From: DATARR01 sp044868005
Lineage (GTDB): Bacteria; Acidobacteriota; Thermoanaerobaculia; Multivoradales; UBA5704
Length of the DNA stretch: 64,000 nucleotides
NCBI GenBank assembly: GCA_044868005.1
Contig: JBIOVX010000097.1
Span: forward strand, 51,827 to 115,826
Direction: 5' to 3'
Every line of letters starts with the position of its first letter. The stretch's first letter is position 1. Shown here one piece after another: positions 16,876 through 25,555 of the stretch. The position numbers and the translations under genes were made by a program. Below the pieces are notes generated by a model. The model was not told where the DNA came from. It saw only the letters and a program-made list of their open reading frames with translations, and did not search any database.

Positions 16876-18234
16876 CTACCCCTCTTCTGTCGGCACCGTC
16901 TCCGGCTGGTGCACGGTGACGCGGACGGTGTTGATCCGGTTGTGCTGCACCGCCAGCACCTCGATCGTCACCGGACCGAGCTCGACGCGGTCGCCTTCGG
17001 CCGGGTTGCGCCCCAGCTCCGAGAGCACGACGCCGCCGATGGTGTCCTCGTCGCGCTCGGAGAGCTCCACCCCCAGAGCCGCTTCGAGGTCCTCGACCAG
17101 CATGCCGCCGGAGACCTCGTAGACGCCCGCGCCCCGCTGCTGCAGCTCCGGCTTCTCGACGTCGAACTCGTCCTGGATCGAGCCGACGATCTCCTCGATC
17201 ACGTGCTCCAGGGTGACGACGCCGGAGACGCCGCCGTACTCGTCGATGACGGCGGCGAAGTGGAAGCGCTCGGCGCGCATCCGCCGCAGCAGGCGGTCGA
17301 GCTGCAGGGTCTCGGGCACGAAGGCGATGGGGCGCGCCACCTCGGTGAGCGAGGTCGGCGGCCGCTCGCGGCGGAAGAGGTCCTTGATGTGGACGAGGCC
17401 GATGACGTGGTCGAGATCGCCCTCGCAGAGGGGAAAGCGGGTATGGCCGCTGCGGCGGGCGAGCCGGAGGTTCTCCTGCAGCGGCCGCGTGGTGGAGAGG
17501 TAGACCACGTCCTGGCGCGGCAGCATGATCTGGCGCGCCATGCGGTGCGACAGCTCGAAGACGTTGTCGAGCAGCTCGCGTTGCTCGGGCGGGAGCTGGC
17601 TGGCGCTGGAGGAGGCGAGCATGAGCCGCAGCTCCCCCTCGTCGTGCGCCATCTCGTCCTCGCCGGCCGGGGCGATGCCGAAAATCTTGACGAGCGCGTT
17701 GGAGGCGCGGTTCAGCAGCCAGATCGCCGGGTACGTCACCTTGTAGAAGGCGTACAGGGGGAAGGCGATGAGCAGGCTCGTGCCCTCGGCCTTGCGGATG
17801 GCCACCGTCTTGGGAGCCTGCTCGCCCAGCACGATGTGCAGGGTGGTGATGGCGAGGAACGCCACCGTCACGGTCACCGAGTGGACGATCGCCTCGTTGT
17901 CGCCCCCCGCCACGAGCTCGACCAGGGGGCGGACGATCCAGGCGAAAGCCGGCTCGCCGATCCAGCCGAGGGCCAGGCTCGCCAGGGTGATGCCGAGCTG
18001 GCTGGCGGAGAGGTAGGCGTCGAGATGGCGGATCATGTGCCGCGCCATGCGCGCCCGGCGGTTCCCCTCCGCGGCGGCAGGCTCGAGCTGCGTCGGCCGC
18101 ACCTTGACGAGGGCGAACTCGGCGGCGACGAAGAAACCGTTGATCGCCACCAGCAGGAGGCCGAGGACCAGCCCCCACCCCGGAGGGATGGAAAGGCTCG
18201 GACCGGGAGTCGCGGCCAGCAGAAAGAAGCTCAC
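16876..18234 (-). CDS. CNNM/CorC-type transporter-associated membrane protein (DUF21-CBS-CorC_HlyC)
   Basis: The 452 residues follow the HlyC/CorC (TlyC) order. A DUF21 membrane domain spans residues 20-200 (NGFFVAAEFALVKVRP, ASQLGITLASLALGWIGEP, VLGEQAPKTVAI). Two CBS domains follow at about 220-345 (RQIMLPRQDVVYL, VIDEYGGVSGVVTLEHVIEE), then a C-terminal CorC_HlyC domain (YEVSGGMLVEDLEAALG). Family members take part in Mg2+/Co2+ efflux or tolerance; the older hemolysin name is misleading. It is transcribed towards the 15-17 kb genes and away from groESL. Confidence 0.92.
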   Translation of the reverse strand: MSFFLLAATPGPSLSIPPGWGLVLGLLLVAINGFFVAAEFALVKVRPTQLEPAAAEGNRRARMARHMIRHLDAYLSASQLGITLASLALGWIGEPAFAWIVRPLVELVAGGDNEAIVHSVTVTVAFLAITTLHIVLGEQAPKTVAIRKAEGTSLLIAFPLYAFYKVTYPAIWLLNRASNALVKIFGIAPAGEDEMAHDEGELRLMLASSSASQLPPEQRELLDNVFELSHRMARQIMLPRQDVVYLSTTRPLQENLRLARRSGHTRFPLCEGDLDHVIGLVHIKDLFRRERPPTSLTEVARPIAFVPETLQLDRLLRRMRAERFHFAAVIDEYGGVSGVVTLEHVIEEIVGSIQDEFDVEKPELQQRGAGVYEVSGGMLVEDLEAALGVELSERDEDTIGGVVLSELGRNPAEGDRVELGPVTIEVLAVQHNRINTVRVTVHQPETVPTEEG

Positions 18235-18389
18235 GGCCGGCTCCTAAAGGGCGCACCGCGGCGGGCGCCTTGGGATCGGGGCTGCTGTTGGCCGGAAGGG
18301 GACGGAGCGGCGTGGGGACTCGGAGGGTCTTCGCTCAATGCCGGTCGATTTTAGCACAGCCGGTGCGGAGGCTTCCCCGAAGGCGCTTT

Positions 18390-18470
18390 TGTAGGGGCGG
18401 CCCTATGTGGCCGCCCTGGAGGGGTGGGCGGCCTCGGAAAGAAGGACGGCCACATAGGGCCGCCCCTACA
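18390..18470. repeat. Long intergenic inverted repeat
   Basis: Arms 18390-18416 and 18444-18470 (27 nt, starting tgtaggggcggccctatgtg) are complementary at 26 of 27 positions around a 27-nt loop. It lies between the divergent CNNM-like gene and groES, upstream of the groE promoter. It looks like a dispersed palindromic repeat rather than a groE regulatory element. The rest of the 18235-18515 spacer shows nothing I can assign. Confidence 0.85.
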
Positions 18471-18515
18471 GGCCCTTCCTTTTCCCCAGAGAACGCGGAT
18501 TTGTCCTTTCCCCCC

Positions 18516-18544
18516 TTGACACGCTCTTCAGCACCCCCTACACT
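18516..18544 (+). promoter_or_regulatory. Sigma70-type promoter of groESL
   Basis: TTGACA at 18516-18521 and TACACT at 18539-18544 are separated by 17 bp, a near-consensus housekeeping promoter. The CIRCE operator begins two bases downstream, so repressor binding would block initiation. Confidence 0.85.
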
Positions 18545-18545
18545 G

Positions 18546-18572
18546 TTAGCAGTCGCCGGCGAGGAGTGCTAA
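18546..18572 (+). promoter_or_regulatory. CIRCE operator (HrcA binding site)
   Basis: TTAGCAGTC, nine bases, then GAGTGCTAA match the CIRCE consensus (TTAGCACTC-N9-GAGTGCTAA) at 17 of 18 arm positions; only the seventh base of the left arm deviates. It implies heat-shock control of groESL by HrcA, which is not encoded in this window. Confidence 0.95.
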
Positions 18573-18620
18573 CAGCATGGCTGGCGGCGGAAACCCCTGA
18601 AATTCAAGGAGGTAGCAGCC

Positions 18621-18923
18621 GTGAATATCCGTCCGTTGCACGATCGGGTCCTGGTGAAGCGTCTGGAGCAGGAGGAGCAGGTTCGGGGTGGAATCATCAT
18701 TCCGGACACCGCCAAGGAGAAGCCGCAGGAGGCCGAGGTGTTCGCCGTCGGTCCGGGCAAGCTGAACGACGAGGGCAAGCGCTCGCCCATGGACGTCAAA
18801 GAGGGCGACCGCATCCTCATGGGCAAGTACTCCGGCAGCGAGATCAAGCTCGACGGCACCGATTACGTCATCCTGCGCGAGGATGAGATCCTGGCCGTCA
18901 TCAGCTCCAACGGCAAGCAGTAA
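18621..18923 (+). CDS. groES: Co-chaperonin GroES
   Basis: This 100-residue GroES caps the GroEL ring. It has the N-terminal signature NIRPLHDRVLVKRLEQEE, the mobile loop GGIIIPDTAKEKPQ and the C-terminal DYVILREDEILAVI. The start is GTG 18621, preceded by a strong AAGGAGG eight bases upstream; no ATG is in a suitable position. It is first in the CIRCE-controlled groESL operon, with groEL starting 69 bp after its stop. Confidence 0.98.
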   Translation: MNIRPLHDRVLVKRLEQEEQVRGGIIIPDTAKEKPQEAEVFAVGPGKLNDEGKRSPMDVKEGDRILMGKYSGSEIKLDGTDYVILREDEILAVISSNGKQ

Positions 18924-18992
18924 GGGCATTTCCACAGATCAAAGACCGGCATCCGCTGGGAATTCGATAGGAATCAGGAGGCAGAGAAGATT

Positions 18993-20633
<1,641 letters not shown>

Positions 20634-20679
20634 GCCGGATTCCGCCGGTGGTGATCGAACCGCCGGCTTGATATAGATA

Positions 20680-20716
20680 CGGCCGGTCCGCGCGAGCGGG
20701 CCGGCCGTTTTGTTTT
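20680..20716 (+). terminator. Rho-independent terminator of groESL
   Basis: A 12-bp stem (cggccggtccgc / gcgggccggccg, with one G-T wobble) and a 4-nt loop are followed by TTTTGTTTT. It lies 46 bp after the groEL stop. Confidence 0.9.
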
Positions 20717-20738
20717 GGCGGCGGTATGCCCTTCGAAG

Positions 20739-20762
20739 GGCAACAATATACTGGACTCACCC
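20739..20762 (+). repeat. Left terminal inverted repeat of the IS1595-type transposon
   Basis: The 24-bp repeat beginning ggcaacaatatactgg is complementary to 24143-24166 at 23 of 24 positions. It is preceded by the target duplication cttcgaag. Confidence 0.92.
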
Positions 20763-20787
20763 GCGAGTCTCTGATACAGTCCTGCGT

Positions 20788-21747
20788 ATGGACACCGAGA
20801 CCGCTCTTCCCGAGACTCTTACCGGCGCCGTCCGCTACTTCTCTGACCCGGACGTTTGCCTTGCTTTCGTCGCTAGCCTGCGCTGGCCGAACGGCGTCAC
20901 CTGCCCCCGTTGTGAGGCAGGGAATCCGCTCTTCCTTCAGACCCGCCGCCTGTGGAAGTGCCGGGGCTGCAAGAAGCAATTCAGCGTCAAGGTCGGGACG
21001 ATCTTTGAGGACTCTCCCCTCGGGCTGGACAAGTGGCTTCCGGCCCTGTGGATGGTGGTCAACTGTAAGAACGGGATCTCGTCCTATGAGATGGCGCGGG
21101 CGTTGGGCGTGACTCAGAAATCCGCATGGTTCATGAACCACAGAATCCGGCTTGCCGTCCAGGAAGGCACCTTTGAGCCGATGTCCGGCGAGGTGGAAGT
21201 AGACGAGACTTTCATCGGCGGCGCTGCCCGGTTCATGCACAAGGAACGCAAGGCGCGCACTACCGGCGGCAACCGTGGACCCGTGGGGAAGGCCGCCGTC
21301 ATGGGGTTGCTTGAGCGCCACGGGCCGAACGGCCATAGCAAGGTGCGGACTAAGGTCGTACCCAACGTCAAGCGGAAGACTCTCGGTCCTGAGGTGCGGA
21401 AGAACGTCGCGCCCGGCTCCGAAGTCTTCACCGATGCTCTGCCGTCCTATCAGGATCTTTCCGACGCCTACATCCATGCGGTGATTGACCACGCCGAGTG
21501 CTACGCGAAGGGTAAGGTTCACACCAACGGGCTGGAAAATTTCTGGAGTCTGTTCAAGCGGGCTATCAAGGGGACTCACGTCAGCGTCGAGCCGTTCCAC
21601 CTGTTTCGCTACCTGGACGAGGAATCCTTCCGGTTCAATACCCGGAAGCTGAGCGACGGGCTGCGCTTCCTCTCTGCCGCCGCTGGTATCATCGGCAAGC
21701 GGCTCATGTACAAGGACTTGATTGGAGAGGCGGTGGCTACGACGTGA
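20788..21747 (+). CDS. IS1595-family (ISXO2-like) transposase
   Basis: This 319-residue DDE transposase has an N-terminal zinc ribbon with Cys39/Cys42 (CPRC) and Cys58/Cys61 (CRGC), a helix-turn-helix-like middle (SYEMARALGVTQKSAWFMNH), and the ISXO2-like catalytic domain. Candidate catalytic residues are Asp139 (EVDETFIGG), Asp216 (FTDALPSY) and Glu250 within HTNGLENFWSLFKR, the family's typical third-residue context. ATG 20788 lies just inside the left terminal repeat. The frame is uninterrupted, so the element could still be active. It should cut and join the 24-bp ends described for this element. Confidence 0.95.
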   Translation: MDTETALPETLTGAVRYFSDPDVCLAFVASLRWPNGVTCPRCEAGNPLFLQTRRLWKCRGCKKQFSVKVGTIFEDSPLGLDKWLPALWMVVNCKNGISSYEMARALGVTQKSAWFMNHRIRLAVQEGTFEPMSGEVEVDETFIGGAARFMHKERKARTTGGNRGPVGKAAVMGLLERHGPNGHSKVRTKVVPNVKRKTLGPEVRKNVAPGSEVFTDALPSYQDLSDAYIHAVIDHAECYAKGKVHTNGLENFWSLFKRAIKGTHVSVEPFHLFRYLDEESFRFNTRKLSDGLRFLSAAAGIIGKRLMYKDLIGEAVATT

Positions 21748-21926
21748 GAAAAGACAGCCACGCGGACCCCGAAAAGGCGGGAAGGGCAAGCCCTGACCCG
21801 CCGTCCCTACAGACACCTTTCGAGCGATTCGAGGCATTCGCCCGTAAGGTTCTCTCCGTTCCGAAACGGGAAATTGAAGAGCGGGAGCGGTCATATCGCG
21901 AGTCTCGGCGCCAGAAAAAACGCTAG
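21744..21926 (+). CDS. Small conserved protein coupled to the IS1595 transposase
   Basis: This 60-residue basic protein starts at GTG 21744, overlapping the transposase stop (GTGA), so it is translationally coupled. Its core, TPFERFEAFARKVLSVPKRE, followed by a highly charged Arg/Lys/Glu tail, resembles short ORFs I recall lying directly after IS1595 transposases in other genomes. Function is unknown; an accessory or host-specificity role in transposition is a guess. Confidence 0.6.
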   Translation: MRKDSHADPEKAGRASPDPPSLQTPFERFEAFARKVLSVPKREIEERERSYRESRRQKKR

Positions 21927-21929
21927 GGA

Positions 21930-22385
21930 TCAGCTTGGGGCAGTGCCGTGTGAAGCCACGGCGCGCCGAATGGCGTATTCCATCAATTTCATGCCCTGCG
22001 TGACTCTCATTACTTCCCGCATAAAAGCGTTCTTGGTGAGCCCGTCGTAAAAGATCGCGCTTATGATCGTTGTTTTTCTCTGATTGCGCCCCAATCCGTC
22101 GTACTGGAGATTCATCATTGCGAACGTAACGCCGATGTTTACGATAGTCATCTCCCGGACCTCCGGCGGAAGCAGCATGTACTCCTCTGGCAAGCCCATC
22201 GTGGCGTAAATGTCTATGCGGTCCTCGGATTTTTGATCTTGAGAGACGGCGATCTCTCCGCCTTTACTGCTGGCCGCGTAGATCCACCTATAACCCTTGC
22301 GCTGGATAGCTTCGAGTGCGAATCCTTCTTCCTCAAGCCATCGCCGGATCTTGTCCTGACTCTCCTTCGTTGCCGTCGTATCCAT
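21930..22385 (-). CDS. DUF2299-like protein (transposon passenger)
   Basis: This 151-residue soluble protein opens with DKIRRWLEEEGFALEAI and ends with ISAIFYDGLTKNAFMREVMR, a pattern that fits DUF2299 proteins, whose function is not known. I chose ATG 22385 because upstream in-frame codons overlap the next gene and read as low-complexity Arg/Gly/Pro. The stop is 3 bp from the small + strand ORF's stop, so the two are convergent. The RHH gene upstream on the same strand may share its transcript. Confidence 0.65.
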   Translation of the reverse strand: MDTTATKESQDKIRRWLEEEGFALEAIQRKGYRWIYAASSKGGEIAVSQDQKSEDRIDIYATMGLPEEYMLLPPEVREMTIVNIGVTFAMMNLQYDGLGRNQRKTTIISAIFYDGLTKNAFMREVMRVTQGMKLMEYAIRRAVASHGTAPS

Positions 22386-22435
22386 GCCAAGCCCCCATCC
22401 TGAAAGCTGATTCACCAGGGATTGCACCGCCGCAC

Positions 22436-22639
22436 CTAGTCTTCGATCCCGAGGTAGTCCCGGAGAGCTGTGCGGACGATCTCGGATTCCGCCCGCCGCT
22501 CCCGGTAGGCTCGCTCCCGCAGGGCTTCTGCCTCGTCCCCGTGCAGCCATAGCGTCTTACGCACCATCCCCGACTTAGAGACGGTCGTTTCCCCTCCCCG
22601 GGGTCCAGTAGTCGGCACCTTCCTCTTCTTGGTAGCCAT
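22436..22639 (-). CDS. Ribbon-helix-helix (CopG-like) DNA-binding protein
   Basis: This 67-residue protein has a basic N-terminal tail (ATKKRKVPTTGPRGGETTVS) and then an RHH fold: a beta-strand MVRKTLWLHG and two helices, DEAEALRERAYRERRAE and SEIVRTALRDYLGI. Such proteins are dimeric repressors, often antitoxins or plasmid/transposon regulators. The start at 22639 is 10 bp from an 8-bp inverted repeat that could be its own operator. No toxin of a known class is adjacent, so an antitoxin role is unproven. Gene order suggests control of the divergent 22844 gene or of itself and the DUF2299 gene. Confidence 0.7.
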   Translation of the reverse strand: MATKKRKVPTTGPRGGETTVSKSGMVRKTLWLHGDEAEALRERAYRERRAESEIVRTALRDYLGIED

Positions 22640-22648
22640 GTCAGCACC

Positions 22649-22690
22649 ATACATAGGACTGCTTGACGTAGGTACGTATCTATGTATATC
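22649..22690. promoter_or_regulatory. Divergent promoter/operator region in the transposon
   Basis: An 8-bp inverted repeat, atacatag (22649-22656) and ctatgtat (22680-22687), surrounds a possible + strand promoter: TTGACG at 22663-22668, a 16-bp spacer and TATATC at 22685-22690. It lies between the RHH gene and the 22844 gene, the expected place for an RHH repressor site. Confidence 0.45.
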
Positions 22691-22772
22691 GTGGTCCCCC
22701 TCAAAACTGGAGAGGAGGTGGCGACGAGGAGAGGCGAATAGGAGCAGGGACCCAACTGGCAGGGAAAGGGAC

Positions 22773-22816
22773 GGGCTACCAGGGACCGCGTTGGCTTCGC
22801 TTCGCCCTGGTAGCCC
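22773..22816 (+). other. Hairpin in the 5' leader of the 22844 gene
   Basis: gggctaccaggg (22773-22784) and ccctggtagccc (22805-22816) form a perfect 12-bp stem with a 20-nt loop. It ends 27 bp before the start of the 22844 gene. No T-run follows, so an mRNA leader structure or protein-binding site is more likely than a terminator. Confidence 0.6.
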
Positions 22817-22843
22817 GAGCACTGCAACAACAAGGAGGATTCT

Positions 22844-23140
22844 ATGACACGCGATGAGTACGCGGCGCGTGCACAGCGGATGCTCTGGCCGCTGGTCGGC
22901 ACGCTGCAAGAGGTGGAGGACGCCTTGGATGCAATCCTTGGCCTTGCGCCAGAGGCGTCCGAAGACATGCTGTGCGCGCACGTCCCGCCGGATTTCGTGA
23001 TGGAGCTTGAGGGCGGGCTGTACTTCATGCTGGAGGAAAACCTCCGGCCCATGATCGCCGCCCTCAAGGCGCTCGCGGTGCTCACCAGCACGGACGTTGC
23101 CCGGCACCAGGGAGCCGTCAAGGTGTGGGCGGTCAACTAA
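22844..23140 (+). CDS. Hypothetical 98-residue protein (transposon passenger)
   Basis: This small acidic, largely helical protein is preceded by a strong AAGGAGG before ATG 22844, good evidence that it is translated. Visible features are an amphipathic helix (LVGTLQEVEDALDAILGL), a proline break (AHVPPDFVMELEGG) and a second helical half (MIAALKALAVLTS). There is no signal peptide or membrane segment. I do not recognise the family. It is preceded by a leader hairpin and faces the DUF3800 gene convergently. Confidence 0.6.
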   Translation: MTRDEYAARAQRMLWPLVGTLQEVEDALDAILGLAPEASEDMLCAHVPPDFVMELEGGLYFMLEENLRPMIAALKALAVLTSTDVARHQGAVKVWAVN

Positions 23141-23202
23141 GCCGCCGGGAGCGGTCGGCCATGTCCGGCCGCTCCCTCTCAAACATGCCAGCACAATGAG
23201 GC

Positions 23203-24015
23203 TCACCAATTCAGCCCTAGAGGGGGCGGTGGAATCAGCCTCACCCGCTCCCTTTGGTTCAAGGGGAAGTCGCGGATCGGTAACGGCTTGTCTTCGTCCC
23301 GCTCCTCGTTCCACAGGTTTTGAATCAATATTTCTAAATCATCCCCATTGAGCACATGGCCGCGGACTTCCGTGATTGACAGCAATTCCCTGAAACTGCC
23401 TCTTACCCGATCCCATCCCTTCAGTTGATCTGAAAGATATTTATGTACCTCGTAGGCATGCAAGTCGGCCGCCTGAAGAGGAAGCATCTCGGTTCGGGGA
23501 GCAACGGTTAGACCGCCCATTCGATAGTAGTCACTCCTTCCCGCCCTCATAAGCTCCCTGAACATCATGAATGCGCGCGCGCTCCCCTTCCCTCCTGCCT
23601 CGAACACGCAAGGAATCCGGGCAGGCCCGGCCATTCTTCTAGCTATCACCGCAAGCTGTGATGCGCAGCCAATAGCCGCAAAGCGATAAGGACCCTTCTG
23701 ATCCTTGTCTCCCGCAAAGCGCGCTCGGTAGTCATCCATAAGGACTGCGGCCCAAACCCGGTAGGAGACTGTCTTCACTAGCGAGACAAGCCTCCGTAGG
23801 AGCAAATCTCTTTTCTCTGTTTCCCATCCGCGAAAATGGCCCGTCCGATGGGCGCAATCATTCATGTGGAAGTCGGGGAGTTGGAACAGGTCAAGAGTTT
23901 TCTGCCACGCAGAGGCCACCTTCTGCCATCGCTTCGGAGATGCAACCAGTCCGGCCACTACGCAGACCTTTGAAGAGCGATGCGTTCCGCTTTCGTCAAA
24001 GTATGCTGAGAGCAT
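23203..24015 (-). CDS. DUF3800 domain protein (transposon passenger)
   Basis: This 270-residue protein carries the DUF3800 hallmarks: N-terminal YFDESGTHR with the acidic pair at residues 7-8, a middle DFHMNDC segment, and late LQAADLHAYEVHKYL. The acid/His pattern is suggestive of a metal-dependent, RNase-H-like nuclease fold, but activity is unproven for the family. I chose ATG 24015 because the family normally starts at this strand; 46 extra in-frame residues upstream do not fit. It is the rightmost gene of the transposon, reading inwards from the right terminal repeat. DUF3800 genes are often found on mobile elements and near defence genes. Confidence 0.8.
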   Translation of the reverse strand: MLSAYFDESGTHRSSKVCVVAGLVASPKRWQKVASAWQKTLDLFQLPDFHMNDCAHRTGHFRGWETEKRDLLLRRLVSLVKTVSYRVWAAVLMDDYRARFAGDKDQKGPYRFAAIGCASQLAVIARRMAGPARIPCVFEAGGKGSARAFMMFRELMRAGRSDYYRMGGLTVAPRTEMLPLQAADLHAYEVHKYLSDQLKGWDRVRGSFRELLSITEVRGHVLNGDDLEILIQNLWNEERDEDKPLPIRDFPLNQRERVRLIPPPPLGLNW

Positions 24016-24142
24016 GGACCATAGACCTCTCTGGCTCGGGCCAAAGAGAGTCGAGGCTAGCGAGGAGACATAGATTACCGCCTCCTCGCTAGCAGGCGAG
24101 GCCAGCCCGAGCGATCCGCCCGGGAGCCTAGAACAAGCGGCG

Positions 24143-24166
24143 GGGTGAGTCAAGTATATTGTTGCC
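24143..24166 (-). repeat. Right terminal inverted repeat of the IS1595-type transposon
   Basis: The reverse complement of 20739-20762 with one mismatch, followed by the second copy of the target duplication cttcgaag (24167-24174). Confidence 0.92.
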
Positions 24167-24304
24167 CTTCGAAGCCCTCACTCCCCTAACCCCTCTCTCC
24201 CAGAGGGAGAGAGGGGAACAAGAAAAAGATGTTTGTTTTTTCGTTGTTCTCCCTCCTCTCCCTCTGGGAGAGGAGGGCCGGGGTGGTGAGGGCTTCGCCG
24301 GGCA
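24167..24304. repeat. Palindromic repeat element interrupted by the transposon
   Basis: Left-arm sequence cccctctctcccagagggag and right-arm ccctcctctccctctgggag form an imperfect palindrome bordered by gccctcac and gtgagggc ends. The first few bases of the element (gtatgcc plus the duplicated octamer) lie on the other side of the transposon at 20724-20738. It is the same family as the element at 51293-51456 and sits between the convergent groEL and wecA-like genes. Confidence 0.7.
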
Positions 24305-24313
24305 GGACGGTTC

Positions 24314-25486
24314 TTACCGCGCAATTCGCCGCACGGCCGCCGTCTGGGGCTCCGGGTAACCGAGGACCTCGGCCTTGATCTCCTCGCGCTGCAGGCGCGC
24401 CAGGCGGCGGGCCTCCATGGTCAGGCCCATGCGGCGCATGGCGAGGATCACCAGGAACTCGAGAGCCACCAGCCCCATGCCGAGGGCGGTCTGGCCGGTG
24501 ACGGCGACCACCAGGGCGAGGACGCAGAAGGAGAGGACGACGGCGTAGATCGCCGCGACGATACGCGAGCGCTTGCCGCCGAAGTGGGCGAGCAGGTGGT
24601 GGAGGTGCTGGCGGTCGGCGTGGAACATGCGCAGGAAGCGATCCGCCGGAGCGCTCTTGGGCCGGTCGAGGAAGCGCACGGCCATCACCATCAGAGTGTC
24701 CATGACCGGTACGCCGAGGGCCAGGATCGGCACCAGGATCGCCACCGCCGCGCGCGCCTTGAGCGAGTTGTGGACGGAGATCGTGGCGAGCAGGAAGCCC
24801 AGCGTCAAGGCGCCGGAGTCGCCCATGAAGATGCGCGCCGGCTCCCAGTTGTGACGCAGGAACCCGCAGCAGGCGCCGGCGAGGGCGGCCATCAGCAGCA
24901 CCGTGCCGGCGTTGCCCTGCATGATGGCGAGGCCCAGGAAGCTCACCGAGATGATCGTCACCACGCCGCCCGCCAGGCCGTCGAGGCCGTCGAGCAGGTT
25001 GATGGCATTGGTGACGCCGACGATCCACAGCAGCGACACCGGTGCGGCGAAGACGCCGAGGTCGATCTGCCCGATCAGAGGCAGACGCAGCACCTCGAAG
25101 GACCAGCCGAGGTGCACCAGCGGCCAGGCGGCGACGAACTGGAAAAAGAGCTTCCGGCTCGCGGAGACTCCCACCAGATCGTCGATGACGCCGACGAGGA
25201 AGACGACGCCGATCCCGAATGCCAGAGCCAGCAGCTCGTCACGGCCGATGGCGGTGCCGATGCGGCCCCACAGCGAGACGGCCGCGCCGCCCGCTCCCAG
25301 GACCAGGCCCATGACGATCGCCACGCCGCCCAGGCGCGGCACGGCGGTTGACTGGATCTTGCGTTCCCCGGGGTGATCGAGGGCGCGGAGAGCGACGGCC
25401 AGGCGCGTAACCGGCGCCACCATGAGGTTCGTCGCGAGACCGGCGACCACCGCGGCGCCCACGGCGTACAGCAGGATGTGCTCCAC
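24314..25486 (-). CDS. Undecaprenyl-phosphate sugar-1-phosphate transferase (WecA/TagO type)
   Basis: This 390-residue polytopic enzyme of the MraY/WecA superfamily starts glycan synthesis by moving a HexNAc-1-phosphate from its UDP-sugar to undecaprenyl phosphate at the inner membrane. Diagnostic motifs are IQSTAVPRLGGVAIV, GVIDDLVGVSASRKLFFQ (aspartate pair), NAINLLDGLDGLAGGV, RIFMGDSGALTLGF and the cytosolic HADRQHLHHLL histidines. About 11 hydrophobic helices alternate with these loops. It is the last gene of the long glycan operon, 69 bp after the preceding glycosyltransferase. Which HexNAc is used cannot be told from sequence. Confidence 0.92.
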   Translation of the reverse strand: MEHILLYAVGAAVVAGLATNLMVAPVTRLAVALRALDHPGERKIQSTAVPRLGGVAIVMGLVLGAGGAAVSLWGRIGTAIGRDELLALAFGIGVVFLVGVIDDLVGVSASRKLFFQFVAAWPLVHLGWSFEVLRLPLIGQIDLGVFAAPVSLLWIVGVTNAINLLDGLDGLAGGVVTIISVSFLGLAIMQGNAGTVLLMAALAGACCGFLRHNWEPARIFMGDSGALTLGFLLATISVHNSLKARAAVAILVPILALGVPVMDTLMVMAVRFLDRPKSAPADRFLRMFHADRQHLHHLLAHFGGKRSRIVAAIYAVVLSFCVLALVVAVTGQTALGMGLVALEFLVILAMRRMGLTMEARRLARLQREEIKAEVLGYPEPQTAAVRRIAR

Positions 25487-25555
25487 GATGAAAACTCCCT
25501 CCCGAGTGATCGGCGGCCGTCCCGAACCGCCCGAAAAGCTACTGATGATCGCTAG

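Larger units (their letters stand above)
20739..24166. mobile_element. IS1595-family transposon with passenger genes
   Basis: The 3428-bp element is bounded by 24-bp terminal inverted repeats (20739-20762 and 24143-24166, beginning ggcaacaatatact) that differ at one position. It is flanked by an identical 8-bp duplication cttcgaag (20731-20738 and 24167-24174), the length expected for IS1595. Removing the element and one copy of the duplication restores gtatgcccttcgaagccctc, which closely matches the end of another palindromic repeat near 51.3 kb, so it inserted into a copy of that repeat. It carries the transposase, a small downstream ORF, a DUF2299-like protein, a ribbon-helix-helix protein, an unknown 98-residue protein and a DUF3800 protein. 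Base composition is visibly less GC-rich than the host. Matching ends and duplication suggest a recent insertion. Confidence 0.93.

Noticed and set aside
22773..22816. Rho-independent terminator inside the transposon
   Set aside because: The 12-bp stem is perfect but no T-run follows on either strand.
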